A DNA stretch of 64,000 nt from Clostridiales bacterium (lineage in GTDB: Bacteria; Bacillota; Clostridia; Oscillospirales; Oscillospiraceae). The stretch covers positions 1 to 64,000 of the forward strand of contig SFHJ01000009.1 of NCBI GenBank assembly GCA_004555655.1, in the 5' to 3' direction. Both the position numbers and the translations under genes were made by a program. The notes under the pieces are model-generated. The model was given only the letters and a program-made list of their open reading frames with translations. It was not told the DNA's origin and did not search any database. How positions within the stretch are numbered: the stretch's first letter is position 1; each line of letters begins with the position of its first letter. Below are positions 1 to 8,069 of this stretch, piece after piece.

Positions 1-125
1 TCCTCTCCAAATCACGACTGAGCACAGTCGTGATTTGGTTTACATTATTTCGCGCCTGCGGGCGCGAAACTCTGCGAGGCTTTTTCGACACGCTGAAACT
101 GGCTGCCCACTGGGCAGCCAGTTTT
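1..125 (-). repeat. Multi-hairpin repeat, copy A (cut by window edge)
   Basis: Partial copy of a dispersed non-coding element that occurs three times in this window. Positions 1-97, read on the minus strand, are identical base for base to 42516-42612. It holds a 14-bp hairpin (7-38), a TTCGCGCC/GGCGCGAA hairpin (about 49-68) and, towards the deaminase gene, an outer hairpin with arms around GGCTGCC/GGCAGCC (about 97-124) that probably ends guanine deaminase transcription. The rest of the copy lies left of the window. Confidence 0.85.
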
Positions 126-143
126 TACACTTGCGGGAGAAAG

Positions 144-1415
144 TCAGAACAGGCGCTCGCCGGCGACAAATTTTGCCGTGATGTTGCGCTCATCTGCCAG
201 ATACACGGCGCGCTCAAGCCGCGCGCGCACGGAAAGCGCCTGCGGATGGTCGAGCGTACCGTCATCGAGCACCACCGCGTCAAGCTCAAAGCCATCGAGG
301 AAGCTGCCCACCTTGCCAAAGAACGCGCCGCCGCCCATGGTGGCGAGGTAGAACGCGCGCTCAAATGAAAGCGGCTTGACGTTCTGGTCATAGAGCCGCC
401 AGCGCAGCTTGGAGGCCTGAATGGCGTGCATGGTTGCGCGGAGCATGCTCTCATGGCTGCCGCCCGCGATGTCGGTCGCCAGGCCCACGCGCAGTCCGTT
501 GTCCAAAAACTGGTTGACCGGCGCCACACCCGAGGCAAGGTTGATGTTCGACTCCGGCGAGTGCGCGATGAACACGCCGCGCTGCCTGATCAGCGCCTGC
601 TCGTCCTCGTTTGAATGCACGCAGTGCGCCATGATGCAGGGATAGCCGCCGCCAAAGAGGCCAAACTGGTCATATGCGTCGCCGTAGTGCTTTGCGCGCG
701 GGCACAGCTCGCGGATCCACGCGATTTCGCTGTAGTTTTCCGACAGGTGGCTCTGCACCGGCAGGTCGTATTCCTCGCGCAGATCGCGCAGCGCGTACAT
801 GAGATCATCCGTGCACGACGGGATGAAGCGCGGCGTGATGATCGGCCTTGTGCGCGTAAAGCGGTCTTTCGTCTCCTCGATCCAGCGCCTTGTGTCGCGC
901 ACGGCCTGCACGGTGGAGTCTTCGCGCAGATAGTCGGGACAGTTGCGGTTCATATTGACCTTGCCGACGTAGCTGCACAGGCCCGCGTCTTCGAGCTTCT
1001 GCATGAGAAGCTCCGTGGCCGGGACGTGGATGGTGGCGAAGATGACCGCGCGTGTGGTCTCGCTGCGGCGCAGATGCTGCACAAAGCTGCTGTAGGCGCG
1101 CCCGGCGTAATCGAGCTCACGGTATTTTGACTCCTCGGGGAAGGTGTAGGTGTTCAGCCACTCGAGCAGCTCCATATCCATCCCGAGCCCGCGGAAGGCA
1201 AACTGCGGCGCATGCACGTGCAGATCGGTCATGCCCGGCAGGATCAGCCGGTCGCCGAAGTCGGCGAGCGGCAGCTGCGCGTAGCGTGCGGGAAGCTGGT
1301 CGAACACGCCCGCGCACCGGCCGTCCAGGCAAACCAGATACGCATGCGCGCGCGTTTCGATATGGTCCATGTCTGCGCTGTAGCAGAGATTGCCCCGTAA
1401 AACATAGTCTCTCAA
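144..1415 (-). CDS. guaD: Guanine deaminase
   Basis: Amidohydrolase-superfamily enzyme that hydrolyses guanine to xanthine and ammonia in the cytosol. At 423 aa it is the usual length. The metal site is visible as HVH at residues 66-68, His223 in QSHLSEN, His264 in MAHCVHSNE and Asp315 in LATDIAGG; SPESNINLASG is typical of the guanine deaminase branch. The start is TTG at 1415, with AAAGGAG eight bases upstream; no ATG fits better. It is a single gene, divergent from the BMP lipoprotein and followed by repeat copy A. Its product, xanthine, is the expected substrate of the molybdenum hydroxylase at 24.8 kb, so the two may act in one purine route (inference). Confidence 0.92.
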   Translation of the reverse strand: MRDYVLRGNLCYSADMDHIETRAHAYLVCLDGRCAGVFDQLPARYAQLPLADFGDRLILPGMTDLHVHAPQFAFRGLGMDMELLEWLNTYTFPEESKYRELDYAGRAYSSFVQHLRRSETTRAVIFATIHVPATELLMQKLEDAGLCSYVGKVNMNRNCPDYLREDSTVQAVRDTRRWIEETKDRFTRTRPIITPRFIPSCTDDLMYALRDLREEYDLPVQSHLSENYSEIAWIRELCPRAKHYGDAYDQFGLFGGGYPCIMAHCVHSNEDEQALIRQRGVFIAHSPESNINLASGVAPVNQFLDNGLRVGLATDIAGGSHESMLRATMHAIQASKLRWRLYDQNVKPLSFERAFYLATMGGGAFFGKVGSFLDGFELDAVVLDDGTLDHPQALSVRARLERAVYLADERNITAKFVAGERLF

Positions 1416-1496
1416 AATGAATCTCCTTTTTCCAAAAGCAGGACGCCTGAACCGGCATATCTGCTGAATGTGCAGATTGCAATAATTCGTACGCCT

Positions 1497-1526
1497 ATCA
1501 TATCATGATTTTCGTGTTTTTGCCAA
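1497..1526 (-). promoter_or_regulatory. Promoter of guanine deaminase
   Basis: On the minus strand, TTGGCA (1521-1526) and TATGAT (1497-1502) are 18 bases apart, about 80 bases before the TTG start. The region 1416-1778 (363 bases) holds only this promoter and the oppositely directed one at 1675; it is AT-rich and no gene is seen in it. Confidence 0.65.
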
Positions 1527-1674
1527 GGAAACTTCTGGTCATAGTGAACGAAATGCGCCGGGCGCGTTTTAGCAAAAATGTCAAGACGCAAAAAAACCTA
1601 AAAAATATTTAGGTTTATGAGGCAAATTTGTCGATATTTTCGCATTTTTGCACGCATTTCTTGTGAAAATAATA

Positions 1675-1703
1675 TTGCATCTTTTTCGCAAATGGAGTAG
1701 AAT
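1675..1703 (+). promoter_or_regulatory. Promoter of BMP lipoprotein gene
   Basis: TTGCAT (1675-1680), a 17-base spacer and TAGAAT (1698-1703) make a good sigma-A-type promoter. The leader of about 70 bases ends in an AGGAGG site at 1765-1770. Confidence 0.75.
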
Positions 1704-1778
1704 ACGGGTAGCGAAAGCGCATTTGTTCAAAATGTGCTGGGGCCGACAGCCCAAATTAATTTTTAGGAGGACATGAAA

Positions 1779-3083
1779 ATGAAAAAGATCATCGCTCTGC
1801 TTCTGGCGCTCGTGATGGTATTTGCTCTGGTCGCCTGCGCGTCCGGCGAACCCAAGACCGAGGCTCCCGCCGCGGAAGAGCCCGCCAAGACCGAGGAACC
1901 CAAGACGGAAGAGCCCGCCGCTGAGGAACCTGCGGCAGAAGAGCCCGCCGCTGAGGGCAAGACCATCAAGGTCGGCCTGATCTGCATCGGCGACGAGAAC
2001 GACCAGGGCTACACCTACAACTTCATCCGTGGCAAGGAAGCTGCCACCGAGGCGCTGGCCGCCAAGGGCATCAACGTCGAGTGGATTGTCAAATACAACA
2101 TCGGCGAGGATTCCGGCTGTGAAGACGCCAACATCGAGCTGGCCGAAGAAGGCTGCGAGATCATCTTCGACAACTCTTATGGCCATGAGCCGTTCATGCT
2201 GAAGGTCGCGCCCGACTATCCCGATGTTCAGTTCGTCGGCTGCACCAACCAGGGCTCCTGGGGCGACGATCTGCCCAACACGCATAACGCGTTTGCCAAC
2301 ATCTACGAAGGCCGCTATATCGCCGGTGTTGCCGCCGGTATGAAGCTGCAGGAGCTGATCGACAACGGTGAGATTACCGCTGACCAGGCCGTCATCGGCT
2401 ACGTCGGCGCGTACTCCTTCGCCGAGGTCATCTCCGGCTTTACCTCCTACTTCCTCGGCGCGCGCAGCGTCTGCCCGAGCGTGACCATGAAGGTCCAGTT
2501 CGTCGGCTCCTGGTCCGACGCCACGGAAGAGGGCAACGCCGCTTCCGCCCTGTGTGACATGGGCTGCGTGCTCATCTCCCAGCACTCCGACAACACCACC
2601 CCCGCCACCACTGCCCAGAGCAAGGGTGCGTTCCACACCGGCTATAACAACGATATGACCGGCGTTGCGCCCGAGGCCTCCATCATCGGCACGCGCATCG
2701 ACTGGTCGGTCTACTTCGAGCATGCCATCGAGACCATTGCCAACGGCGGCGAGCTTGAGCAGGACTGGTGCCACGGCATGGACGAGGGCGCTGTTGTGAT
2801 GACCGCTCTGAACGAGGCTATCGCGGCCCCCGGCACTGCTGAAAAGCTGGCCGAGGTCGAAGAGCAGATCCGCTCCGGCGCGCTGCAGGTGTTCGATACC
2901 AGCACGTTCACGGTCGGCGGCGAAACTGTCACCACCTCCTTCGCGCTCGACACCGATGGCGACTTCGTACCCGACTCGGAAGAGGCTGTCTTCGACGGCG
3001 CTTACCACGAGTCCTACTATCAGTCCGCGCCGTATTTCGCGCTGACGATCGACGGCATCGAGTGGATCAACTCCGCATTCTAA
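1779..3083 (+). CDS. BMP-family substrate-binding lipoprotein (PnrA/Med type)
   Basis: Extracytoplasmic binding lipoprotein of an ABC importer; relatives of this family (BMP/PnrA) bind purine nucleosides. The signal peptide ends in a lipobox with Cys20 (LVACAS). A Glu/Pro/Ala-rich spacer with EEPAAEEPAAEE repeats runs to about residue 60, then comes the BMP domain opening with KVGLICIGDENDQGY. The ATG at 1779 is preferred over 1773 because AGGAGG lies eight bases upstream of it, against two. The gene stands alone with its own promoter and terminator: no ATPase or permease gene is adjacent, so the rest of the importer must be elsewhere. The neighbouring guanine deaminase fits a purine role, but the ligand is not shown by sequence. 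Confidence 0.85.
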   Translation: MKKIIALLLALVMVFALVACASGEPKTEAPAAEEPAKTEEPKTEEPAAEEPAAEEPAAEGKTIKVGLICIGDENDQGYTYNFIRGKEAATEALAAKGINVEWIVKYNIGEDSGCEDANIELAEEGCEIIFDNSYGHEPFMLKVAPDYPDVQFVGCTNQGSWGDDLPNTHNAFANIYEGRYIAGVAAGMKLQELIDNGEITADQAVIGYVGAYSFAEVISGFTSYFLGARSVCPSVTMKVQFVGSWSDATEEGNAASALCDMGCVLISQHSDNTTPATTAQSKGAFHTGYNNDMTGVAPEASIIGTRIDWSVYFEHAIETIANGGELEQDWCHGMDEGAVVMTALNEAIAAPGTAEKLAEVEEQIRSGALQVFDTSTFTVGGETVTTSFALDTDGDFVPDSEEAVFDGAYHESYYQSAPYFALTIDGIEWINSAF

Positions 3084-3095
3084 GTTCTGACCCTG

Positions 3096-3130
3096 AAAAC
3101 GGGGCTGCCAACCGGCAGCCCCGTTTTTTT
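3096..3130 (+). terminator. Terminator after BMP gene
   Basis: A perfect 14-bp stem (3096-3109 with 3114-3127), an AACC loop and a run of T. It lies 13 bases after the BMP stop. The stretch 3084-3403 (320 bases) holds this terminator, the mod operator-like sites and the modA promoter, and no gene. Confidence 0.92.
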
Positions 3131-3295
3131 GCCTGCGCAGCTCAGGCTGCCATGGCATGGCGGGGCGGGACGCGGTACTTCATGGGGCCGGACGCTTTTC
3201 AGCAGGGCTGCTTCTGCGCGCCCTGCGGCCGGGCGCGGCAGCGGATCTGCGGAAAAAGACAAAATTGGGAAAAATACGAAAATCTCCCCTCTATA

Positions 3296-3332
3296 TTCGG
3301 CAATGCCGAAAGATGCGCATTGCTTTTCGGCA
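3296..3332 (+). promoter_or_regulatory. Candidate operator at the modA promoter
   Basis: TTCGGCA-A-TGCCGAA is a perfect 15-base palindrome at 3296-3310, and a third half site TTCGGCA lies at 3326-3332, inside the modA promoter spacer. The same half site recurs as a longer inverted repeat before modB and in the xanthine dehydrogenase leader. The position suggests a repressor or metal-responsive site; no known ModE consensus is matched. Confidence 0.5.
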
Positions 3333-3348
3333 TTCTACCTGCTACAAT
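3320..3348 (+). promoter_or_regulatory. modA promoter
   Basis: TTGCTT (3320-3325), 17 bases, TACAAT (3343-3348). It overlaps the TTCGGCA half site, so a bound protein would block RNA polymerase. Confidence 0.7.
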
Positions 3349-3403
3349 AGGAGTGTCAAACGTGATTCTCTGTAAAAAACAACGAGTTGAGGGGTGCATT
3401 ACC

Positions 3404-4348
3404 ATGAAAAAGCTGCTTGTTGTGTTCCTTGTGCTGTGTCTGCTGCTTGCACTTGCCGCCTGCGCGTCCACACAGCCTGCCGCCGAAGCGCCGCAGGAAG
3501 CACCGGCCGCAGCCGGGCCGCAGGCTGACGCGCCTGCTGCCGAACCTGAGGCGCCGGCCAAATCCGCCGCCGAAGCGCCGTCTGAGACCACTGATGCGCC
3601 TGAGGAAGAGGCCATCGAGCTCATCGTCTTTGCCGCGGCCTCCATGACCGAGACGCTGCAGGAAATTCAGACGCTCTATGAAGCCGCGCATCCGAACGTG
3701 AAGCTGGTGTTCAACTTCGACTCGTCCGGTACGCTGAAGACGCAGATTGAATCCGGCGCCGACTGCGACGTGTTCATCTCCGCCGGTCAGAAGCAGATGA
3801 ACCAGCTCGACATCACCGCCGGCCCCGAGGTCAATACCGACGCGCTGGACTTCGTGCTCGCGGATACGCGCATCGATCTGCTGGAAAACAAGGTCGCGCT
3901 CTGCGTGCCCGATGGCAACCCCAAGGGCGTGGCGTCGTATGACGATCTGGCAGAAAAGCTCACGAACGGCGGGATTCTCATGGCGATGGGCAACGCCGAC
4001 GTACCCGTGGGCCAGTACACACAGAAGATCTTCGCGTTCTACGGCCTGAGCGAGGAGGACCTGGCCGCCTCGGGCGTGCTCAGCTACGGCTCGAACGTCA
4101 AGGAGGTCACCACGCAGGTGGCCGAGGCCGCCGTTGACTGCGGCATCATCTACCAGACCGACGCGTTTTCGGCCGGCCTGACGGTGATCGACACGGCCAC
4201 AGCCGAAATGTGCGGTCAGGTCATCTACCCTGCGGCCGCACTGAACGTCACTGCGCACGAACAGGCAGCGCGCGACTTCCTCACGTATCTCACAAGTCCC
4301 GAAGCGGGCGAAATCTTCGCCGCCGTCGGCTTCACGCCGCTGCAGTAA
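3404..4348 (+). CDS. modA: Molybdate-binding lipoprotein ModA
   Basis: Periplasmic-type binding lipoprotein of the molybdate ABC importer, anchored to the outer face of the membrane. A signal peptide ends at Cys20 (LAACAS), an Ala/Pro/Glu-rich spacer follows to about residue 70, then the ModA fold begins (IVFAAASMTETL, with FNFDSSGTLKTQIESGA and DVFISAGQKQMNQL, both typical oxyanion-binding segments). The ATG at 3404 is chosen for the signal peptide and a GAGGGG site nine bases upstream; a longer frame to the left has no support. 314 aa. It is followed after 124 bases by modB, which has its own promoter-like sequence. Tungstate binding cannot be excluded. Confidence 0.93.
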   Translation: MKKLLVVFLVLCLLLALAACASTQPAAEAPQEAPAAAGPQADAPAAEPEAPAKSAAEAPSETTDAPEEEAIELIVFAAASMTETLQEIQTLYEAAHPNVKLVFNFDSSGTLKTQIESGADCDVFISAGQKQMNQLDITAGPEVNTDALDFVLADTRIDLLENKVALCVPDGNPKGVASYDDLAEKLTNGGILMAMGNADVPVGQYTQKIFAFYGLSEEDLAASGVLSYGSNVKEVTTQVAEAAVDCGIIYQTDAFSAGLTVIDTATAEMCGQVIYPAAALNVTAHEQAARDFLTYLTSPEAGEIFAAVGFTPLQ

Positions 4349-4390
4349 CCAACATCGCATCTGCGCGAGCCGGTTTTCCGGCCCGCGCAC

Positions 4391-4419
4391 TTGCCGTTTT
4401 CCGGTTTTTCTGCTATGAT
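4391..4419 (+). promoter_or_regulatory. Internal promoter before modB
   Basis: TTGCCG (4391-4396), 17 bases, TATGAT (4414-4419). It would drive modB, modC and the whole moa operon independently of modA. Confidence 0.65.
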
Positions 4420-4423
4420 ATTT

Positions 4424-4454
4424 TTGCCGAAATTTCTTGCAGTGATTTCGGCAA
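4424..4454 (+). promoter_or_regulatory. Inverted repeat TTGCCGAAAT, candidate operator or RNA hairpin
   Basis: TTGCCGAAAT (4424-4433) and ATTTCGGCAA (4445-4454) are perfect inverse copies around an 11-base loop, immediately after the modB -10 box and before its AAGGAG site. As DNA it could be an operator covering the transcription start; as RNA it could form a hairpin. The same ten bases recur at 24729-24738. Confidence 0.55.
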
Positions 4455-4472
4455 TCCCGTAAGGAGTCTTCT

Positions 4473-5150
4473 ATGGACTGGTTTCCGCTACTCAACTCTC
4501 TGCGCATCGCCGTCATCTCGGCGGTGATCGTTTTTTTCCTTGGCATCGCCGCGGCATATTACGTCGCAAAGCTGCCGCGCGTGGTCAAGGGCGCGCTGGA
4601 CGTGGTGTTCACCCTGCCGCTGGTGCTGCCGCCCACGGTGGTAGGATATTTGCTTCTCATGCTGCTGGGGCCGCGGCGCGTCGTGGGCGCGTGGGTGCTG
4701 GAGCACTTCGCCGTGAAGCTCACGATGCAGTGGTGGTCGGCGGTGTTCGCCGTGTCGGTGGTGGTGTTTCCGCTCATGTACCGCACGGCGCGCGGCGCGT
4801 TTGAATCGTTTGATGAGACGCTGGCGCAGGCCGGGCAGACGCTGGGCCTGTCCAATACCTGGATCTTCTGGCGCATCCGCATGCCCGCCTGCCGGCAGGG
4901 GATTCTGGCCGGTGCGGTGCTGGCGTTTGCGCGTGCGCTGGGCGAGTACGGCGCGACGAGCATGCTTGCCGGCTATACGCCCGGCAAGACCGCGACCGTC
5001 GCCACCGAGGTCTATCAGCTCTGGCGCATCGGAAACGACGCGCTGGCGCTTCGTTGGGTGCTGGTCAATATCGCCATCTCGGCCGTGGTGCTGCTGGCGG
5101 TGAACCTTCTCGAGCGGCGCGCGCCGCGCAGAAAGGGGGCCGGCCTGTGA
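4473..5150 (+). CDS. modB: Molybdate ABC transporter permease ModB
   Basis: Membrane permease that carries molybdate across the cytoplasmic membrane. 225 aa, the usual size, with about five hydrophobic segments starting near residue 12. The ATPase-contact loop is visible as ETLAQAGQTLGLSNTWIFWR followed by GEYGATSML. ATG at 4473 is preceded by AAGGAG. Its stop overlaps the GTG start of modC (GTGA), so the two are translationally coupled. Confidence 0.93.
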   Translation: MDWFPLLNSLRIAVISAVIVFFLGIAAAYYVAKLPRVVKGALDVVFTLPLVLPPTVVGYLLLMLLGPRRVVGAWVLEHFAVKLTMQWWSAVFAVSVVVFPLMYRTARGAFESFDETLAQAGQTLGLSNTWIFWRIRMPACRQGILAGAVLAFARALGEYGATSMLAGYTPGKTATVATEVYQLWRIGNDALALRWVLVNIAISAVVLLAVNLLERRAPRRKGAGL

Positions 5151-6196
5151 GCCTGTATGTGGATATCGAAAAACGGCTGGGCGGCTTCCATCTGCGCGTG
5201 CAGTTTGAGACGGGCGGCGAGGTTCTGGCGCTGCTCGGTGCATCGGGCTGCGGCAAATCGATGACGCTCAAGTGCATCGCGGGCGTGGAGACCCCCGACC
5301 GGGGCAGGATTGTCCTCAATGGCCGGACGCTCTTTGACAGCGAAAAGAAGATCAATCTTCCGCCGCAGAAACGGCGCGTGGGATACTTATTCCAGCAGTA
5401 TGCGCTCTTTCCCAATATGACGGCCGCGCAGAACATCGCCTGCGCGCTGCGAAATCTTCCGCGCGGCGCGCGTGATGCACGTGTGGCGGAGCTCGTGAAA
5501 ACGTTCCGGCTGGAGGGGCTGGAAAAGCTGCGCCCGTCGCAGCTGTCCGGCGGGCAGCAGCAGCGCGTGGCGCTGGCGCGCATCTTCGCCAGCCAGCCCG
5601 AGGCGCTCTTGCTCGACGAGCCGTTTGCCGCGCTCGACAGCTACCTCCGGTGGCAGCTGGAGCTCTCGCTCATGGACACGCTGCAGGCTTACGCGGGCGA
5701 CGTGCTCTTCGTCTCGCACAGCCGCGACGAGGTCTGCCGGCTTTGCCAGAGCGTGTGCGTGCTCTGCGGCGGTCTGGCCGAGCCGAGGCTGCCCGTGCGC
5801 GAGCTCATCGACGCGCCCGCCACACGCGCCGCGGCGCTTTTGTCCGGATGCAAAAACGTCTCGCGCGCGCGGCGCGCAGGGGAGTATAAAGTCGAATGCC
5901 CGGACTGGGGCGTGACGCTCAAAACCGCGCAGCAGGTTCACGAGGACGTGACGTTCGCGGGCTACCGCGCGCACTATTTCGACCTGGCGGACGGCCCGGG
6001 CGAGAACGTGATCGAATGTCGTGTGGTGCGCGTGATCGACAATATTTTCTCCGTCATCGTCATGCTGCAGCCGCTGCGCGGCACAGAACTTCTGCGCTAT
6101 GAGCTGCCGCAGGACGCCTGGCGGCAGGCCGAAGCTGCGACGGTCTATCTGCACGCGCGGCCGGAATGCGTGCTGCTGCTCACGGGCGAGGAATAG
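5147..6196 (+). CDS. modC: Molybdate ABC transporter ATPase ModC
   Basis: ATP-binding subunit of the molybdate importer. The GTG start at 5147 overlaps the modB stop (GTGA) and follows a GAAAGGGGG site; the longer open frame to 5054 lies inside modB and is not used. Visible motifs: Walker A GASGCGKSMT, Q-loop LFQQYALFPN, signature LSGGQQQRVAL, Walker B ALLLDEPFAALD and the H-loop SHSRDE. After about residue 230 a degenerate TOBE-like tail follows, the part which in ModC proteins may bind molybdate. 349 aa. moaA starts ten bases downstream, so transport and cofactor synthesis are one transcription unit. Confidence 0.93.
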   Translation: MSLYVDIEKRLGGFHLRVQFETGGEVLALLGASGCGKSMTLKCIAGVETPDRGRIVLNGRTLFDSEKKINLPPQKRRVGYLFQQYALFPNMTAAQNIACALRNLPRGARDARVAELVKTFRLEGLEKLRPSQLSGGQQQRVALARIFASQPEALLLDEPFAALDSYLRWQLELSLMDTLQAYAGDVLFVSHSRDEVCRLCQSVCVLCGGLAEPRLPVRELIDAPATRAAALLSGCKNVSRARRAGEYKVECPDWGVTLKTAQQVHEDVTFAGYRAHYFDLADGPGENVIECRVVRVIDNIFSVIVMLQPLRGTELLRYELPQDAWRQAEAATVYLHARPECVLLLTGEE

Positions 6197-6206
6197 GGGA
6201 TACGAT

Positions 6207-7154
6207 ATGAAAGACAGCTTTGGGCGGACAATCGACTATCTGCGATTGTCCGTCACAGACCTCTGCAACTACCGGTGTACCTACTGCATGCCGGAGGCGG
6301 GCGTGTGCAAGCGCGCGCACGCGGAGATTCTTTCCATTGAGGAATTATATGAGATTGCCGCGGCGGCGGTGCGCTGCGGGGTCAAAAAGCTCCGGCTCAC
6401 GGGCGGAGAACCGCTCGTGCGGCGCGGGATTCTGGAGCTGTGCCGGATGCTGCGAAGCCTGCCGGGGCTTGAGACGCTCACCATGACCACAAACGCGGGG
6501 CTTCTTGCGCCCGTGGCGCGGGAGCTGAAAGACGCGGGCGTGGACCGGCTGAATATCAGCCTCGACACGCTCAATGCCGCGCGCTTTGCCGCCATCACGC
6601 GGCGCGGGCGATTGGACGACGTGCTGGCGGGTCTTCGCGCGGCAAAAGAAGCCGGTTTTACGAATACGAAGATCAATGCCGTCCTCATCGGCGGCGTGAA
6701 TGAGGACGATATCGCGCCGCTGGCCGCGCTGACAAAAGACGAGGATATCAGCGTCCGCTTTATCGAGCTCATGCCCATGGGCGAGTGCGCGCACTGGCCG
6801 GCCGGGCGGTTTTTACCGGCGGACGCGGTGCTGCGCGCGCTGCCGGAACTCACGTTTGTCGATACCGACGGTGTGGCCGAGCGCTACCGCCTGCCGGGCG
6901 CAATCGGCACGGTGGGGCTGATTCGCCCGATGAGCTGCAAATTCTGCAGCCGCTGCAGCCGACTGCGTGTGACGGCGGACGGCAAATTGAAGCCGTGCCT
7001 GCACTCGGGCGAGGAGATCTCGCTGCGCGGCCTGCACGGCGCGGCGCTGGAGGCCGCCATTCTGGACGCGGCAAAGAAAAAGCCCGCCGCGCACACGCTG
7101 GATGCGGCGCACCCGAGCCGCGCCGCGCGCGATATGAACGAAATAGGTGGATAA
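6207..7154 (+). CDS. moaA: GTP 3',8-cyclase MoaA
   Basis: Radical SAM enzyme that with MoaC converts GTP to cyclic pyranopterin monophosphate, the first step of molybdenum cofactor synthesis. The SAM cluster is Cys20, Cys24 and Cys27 in TDLCNYRCTYC. The second cluster is in CKFCSRCSRLRVTADG, with a further Cys in KPCLHSGEE. The essential C-terminal Gly-Gly tail is intact (MNEIGG). ATG at 6207 sits ten bases after modC; the longer frame to 6099 overlaps modC and lacks a ribosome site. 315 aa. Confidence 0.95.
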   Translation: MKDSFGRTIDYLRLSVTDLCNYRCTYCMPEAGVCKRAHAEILSIEELYEIAAAAVRCGVKKLRLTGGEPLVRRGILELCRMLRSLPGLETLTMTTNAGLLAPVARELKDAGVDRLNISLDTLNAARFAAITRRGRLDDVLAGLRAAKEAGFTNTKINAVLIGGVNEDDIAPLAALTKDEDISVRFIELMPMGECAHWPAGRFLPADAVLRALPELTFVDTDGVAERYRLPGAIGTVGLIRPMSCKFCSRCSRLRVTADGKLKPCLHSGEEISLRGLHGAALEAAILDAAKKKPAAHTLDAAHPSRAARDMNEIGG

Positions 7155-7155
7155 T

Positions 7156-7632
7156 ATGGACTTTACGCATTTCAATGAACAGGGCCGGGCGCGGATGGTG
7201 GACGTGACGGAAAAGCCCGCGACCGACCGCGTGGCCATCGCCGCCGGGCGCGTGTATATGCGCGATGAAACGCTCGCCGCCATCAAGGAAGGCCGCGTCA
7301 AAAAAGGCGACGTGCTGGCCGTGGCGCAGGTGGCGGGCATCATGGCAGCCAAGCGCACGTGGGAGAATATTCCGATGTGCCACCCCGTTCCGCTCACGGG
7401 CGTGGATATCGCGTTTGAATATGAAGAAAACGCCGTGGCCATCCGCGCCACCGCGCGCTGCAAGGCGGAGACCGGCGTGGAAATGGAGGCGCTTTCGGCG
7501 GTTTCGGCGGCAGCGCTGACGATTTACGATATGTGCAAGGCGCTGCAGCGCGATATGGAGATTTCAGACATCCGCCTGCTCTGTAAAACGGGCGGCAAGA
7601 GCGGAACATTTTGCCGGGAGGGAGAAGCATGA
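7156..7632 (+). CDS. moaC: Cyclic pyranopterin monophosphate synthase MoaC
   Basis: Second enzyme of cofactor synthesis, acting on the MoaA product. The family core KRTWENIPMCHPVPLTG and the ALTIYDMCKALQRDMEI and KTGGKSGTF segments are all present. ATG at 7156 is preferred, with AGGTGG five bases upstream; an in-frame GTG at 7147 overlaps the moaA stop. 158 aa. The stop overlaps the next start (ATGA). Confidence 0.95.
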   Translation: MDFTHFNEQGRARMVDVTEKPATDRVAIAAGRVYMRDETLAAIKEGRVKKGDVLAVAQVAGIMAAKRTWENIPMCHPVPLTGVDIAFEYEENAVAIRATARCKAETGVEMEALSAVSAAALTIYDMCKALQRDMEISDIRLLCKTGGKSGTFCREGEA

Positions 7633-8069
7633 TGGAAGTGGTTGCCGTCTGTATCAGCGAAAAAAAGGGCGAGCGCAAGCACCCCGTATCCGAGATCACG
7701 CTCCGATGCGGCCATGGGATCGTGGGCGACGCGCACGCAGGCAACTGGCACCGGCAGGTGAGTCTGCTGCCGGAAGAAAGCGTGGACACGATGCGCGCGC
7801 CGGGGCTGGAGCTGCATCCCGGTGATTTTGCCGAGAACATCCTCACGCGCGGGATCGCGCTCAAGACGCTGCCCGTCGGCACGCGGCTGCGCGTGGGTGA
7901 AACCGTATTGGAAATCACGCAGATCGGCAAGCAGTGCCATAACGACTGCGCCATCAAGAAAACCACCGGCCGCTGCGTCATGCCGACCGACGGCGTGTTC
8001 GCCGTCGTGTTGGAAGCGGGCGTGGTCCGTCCGGGCGACGCGATTGAAATTCTGGAGGCAGGAACATGA
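7629..8069 (+). CDS. MOSC-domain protein
   Basis: Small one-domain MOSC protein of 146 aa. MOSC domains occur at the C-terminus of Moco sulfurases and are thought to carry sulfur to the cofactor or to bind it. The hallmark Cys is likely in QIGKQCHNDC, followed by GVFAVVLEAGVVRPGD. It sits inside the cofactor operon between moaC and the MoeA-like gene, overlapping both by four bases. A role in sulfuration or final modification of the cofactor used by the hydroxylase at 24.8 kb is a reasonable inference. Confidence 0.88.
   Translation: MMEVVAVCISEKKGERKHPVSEITLRCGHGIVGDAHAGNWHRQVSLLPEESVDTMRAPGLELHPGDFAENILTRGIALKTLPVGTRLRVGETVLEITQIGKQCHNDCAIKKTTGRCVMPTDGVFAVVLEAGVVRPGDAIEILEAGT

Noticed and set aside
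1581..3158. Open frame of 525 codons on the minus strand across the BMP gene
   Set aside because: Antisense shadow; it runs over the promoter and terminator of the BMP gene.
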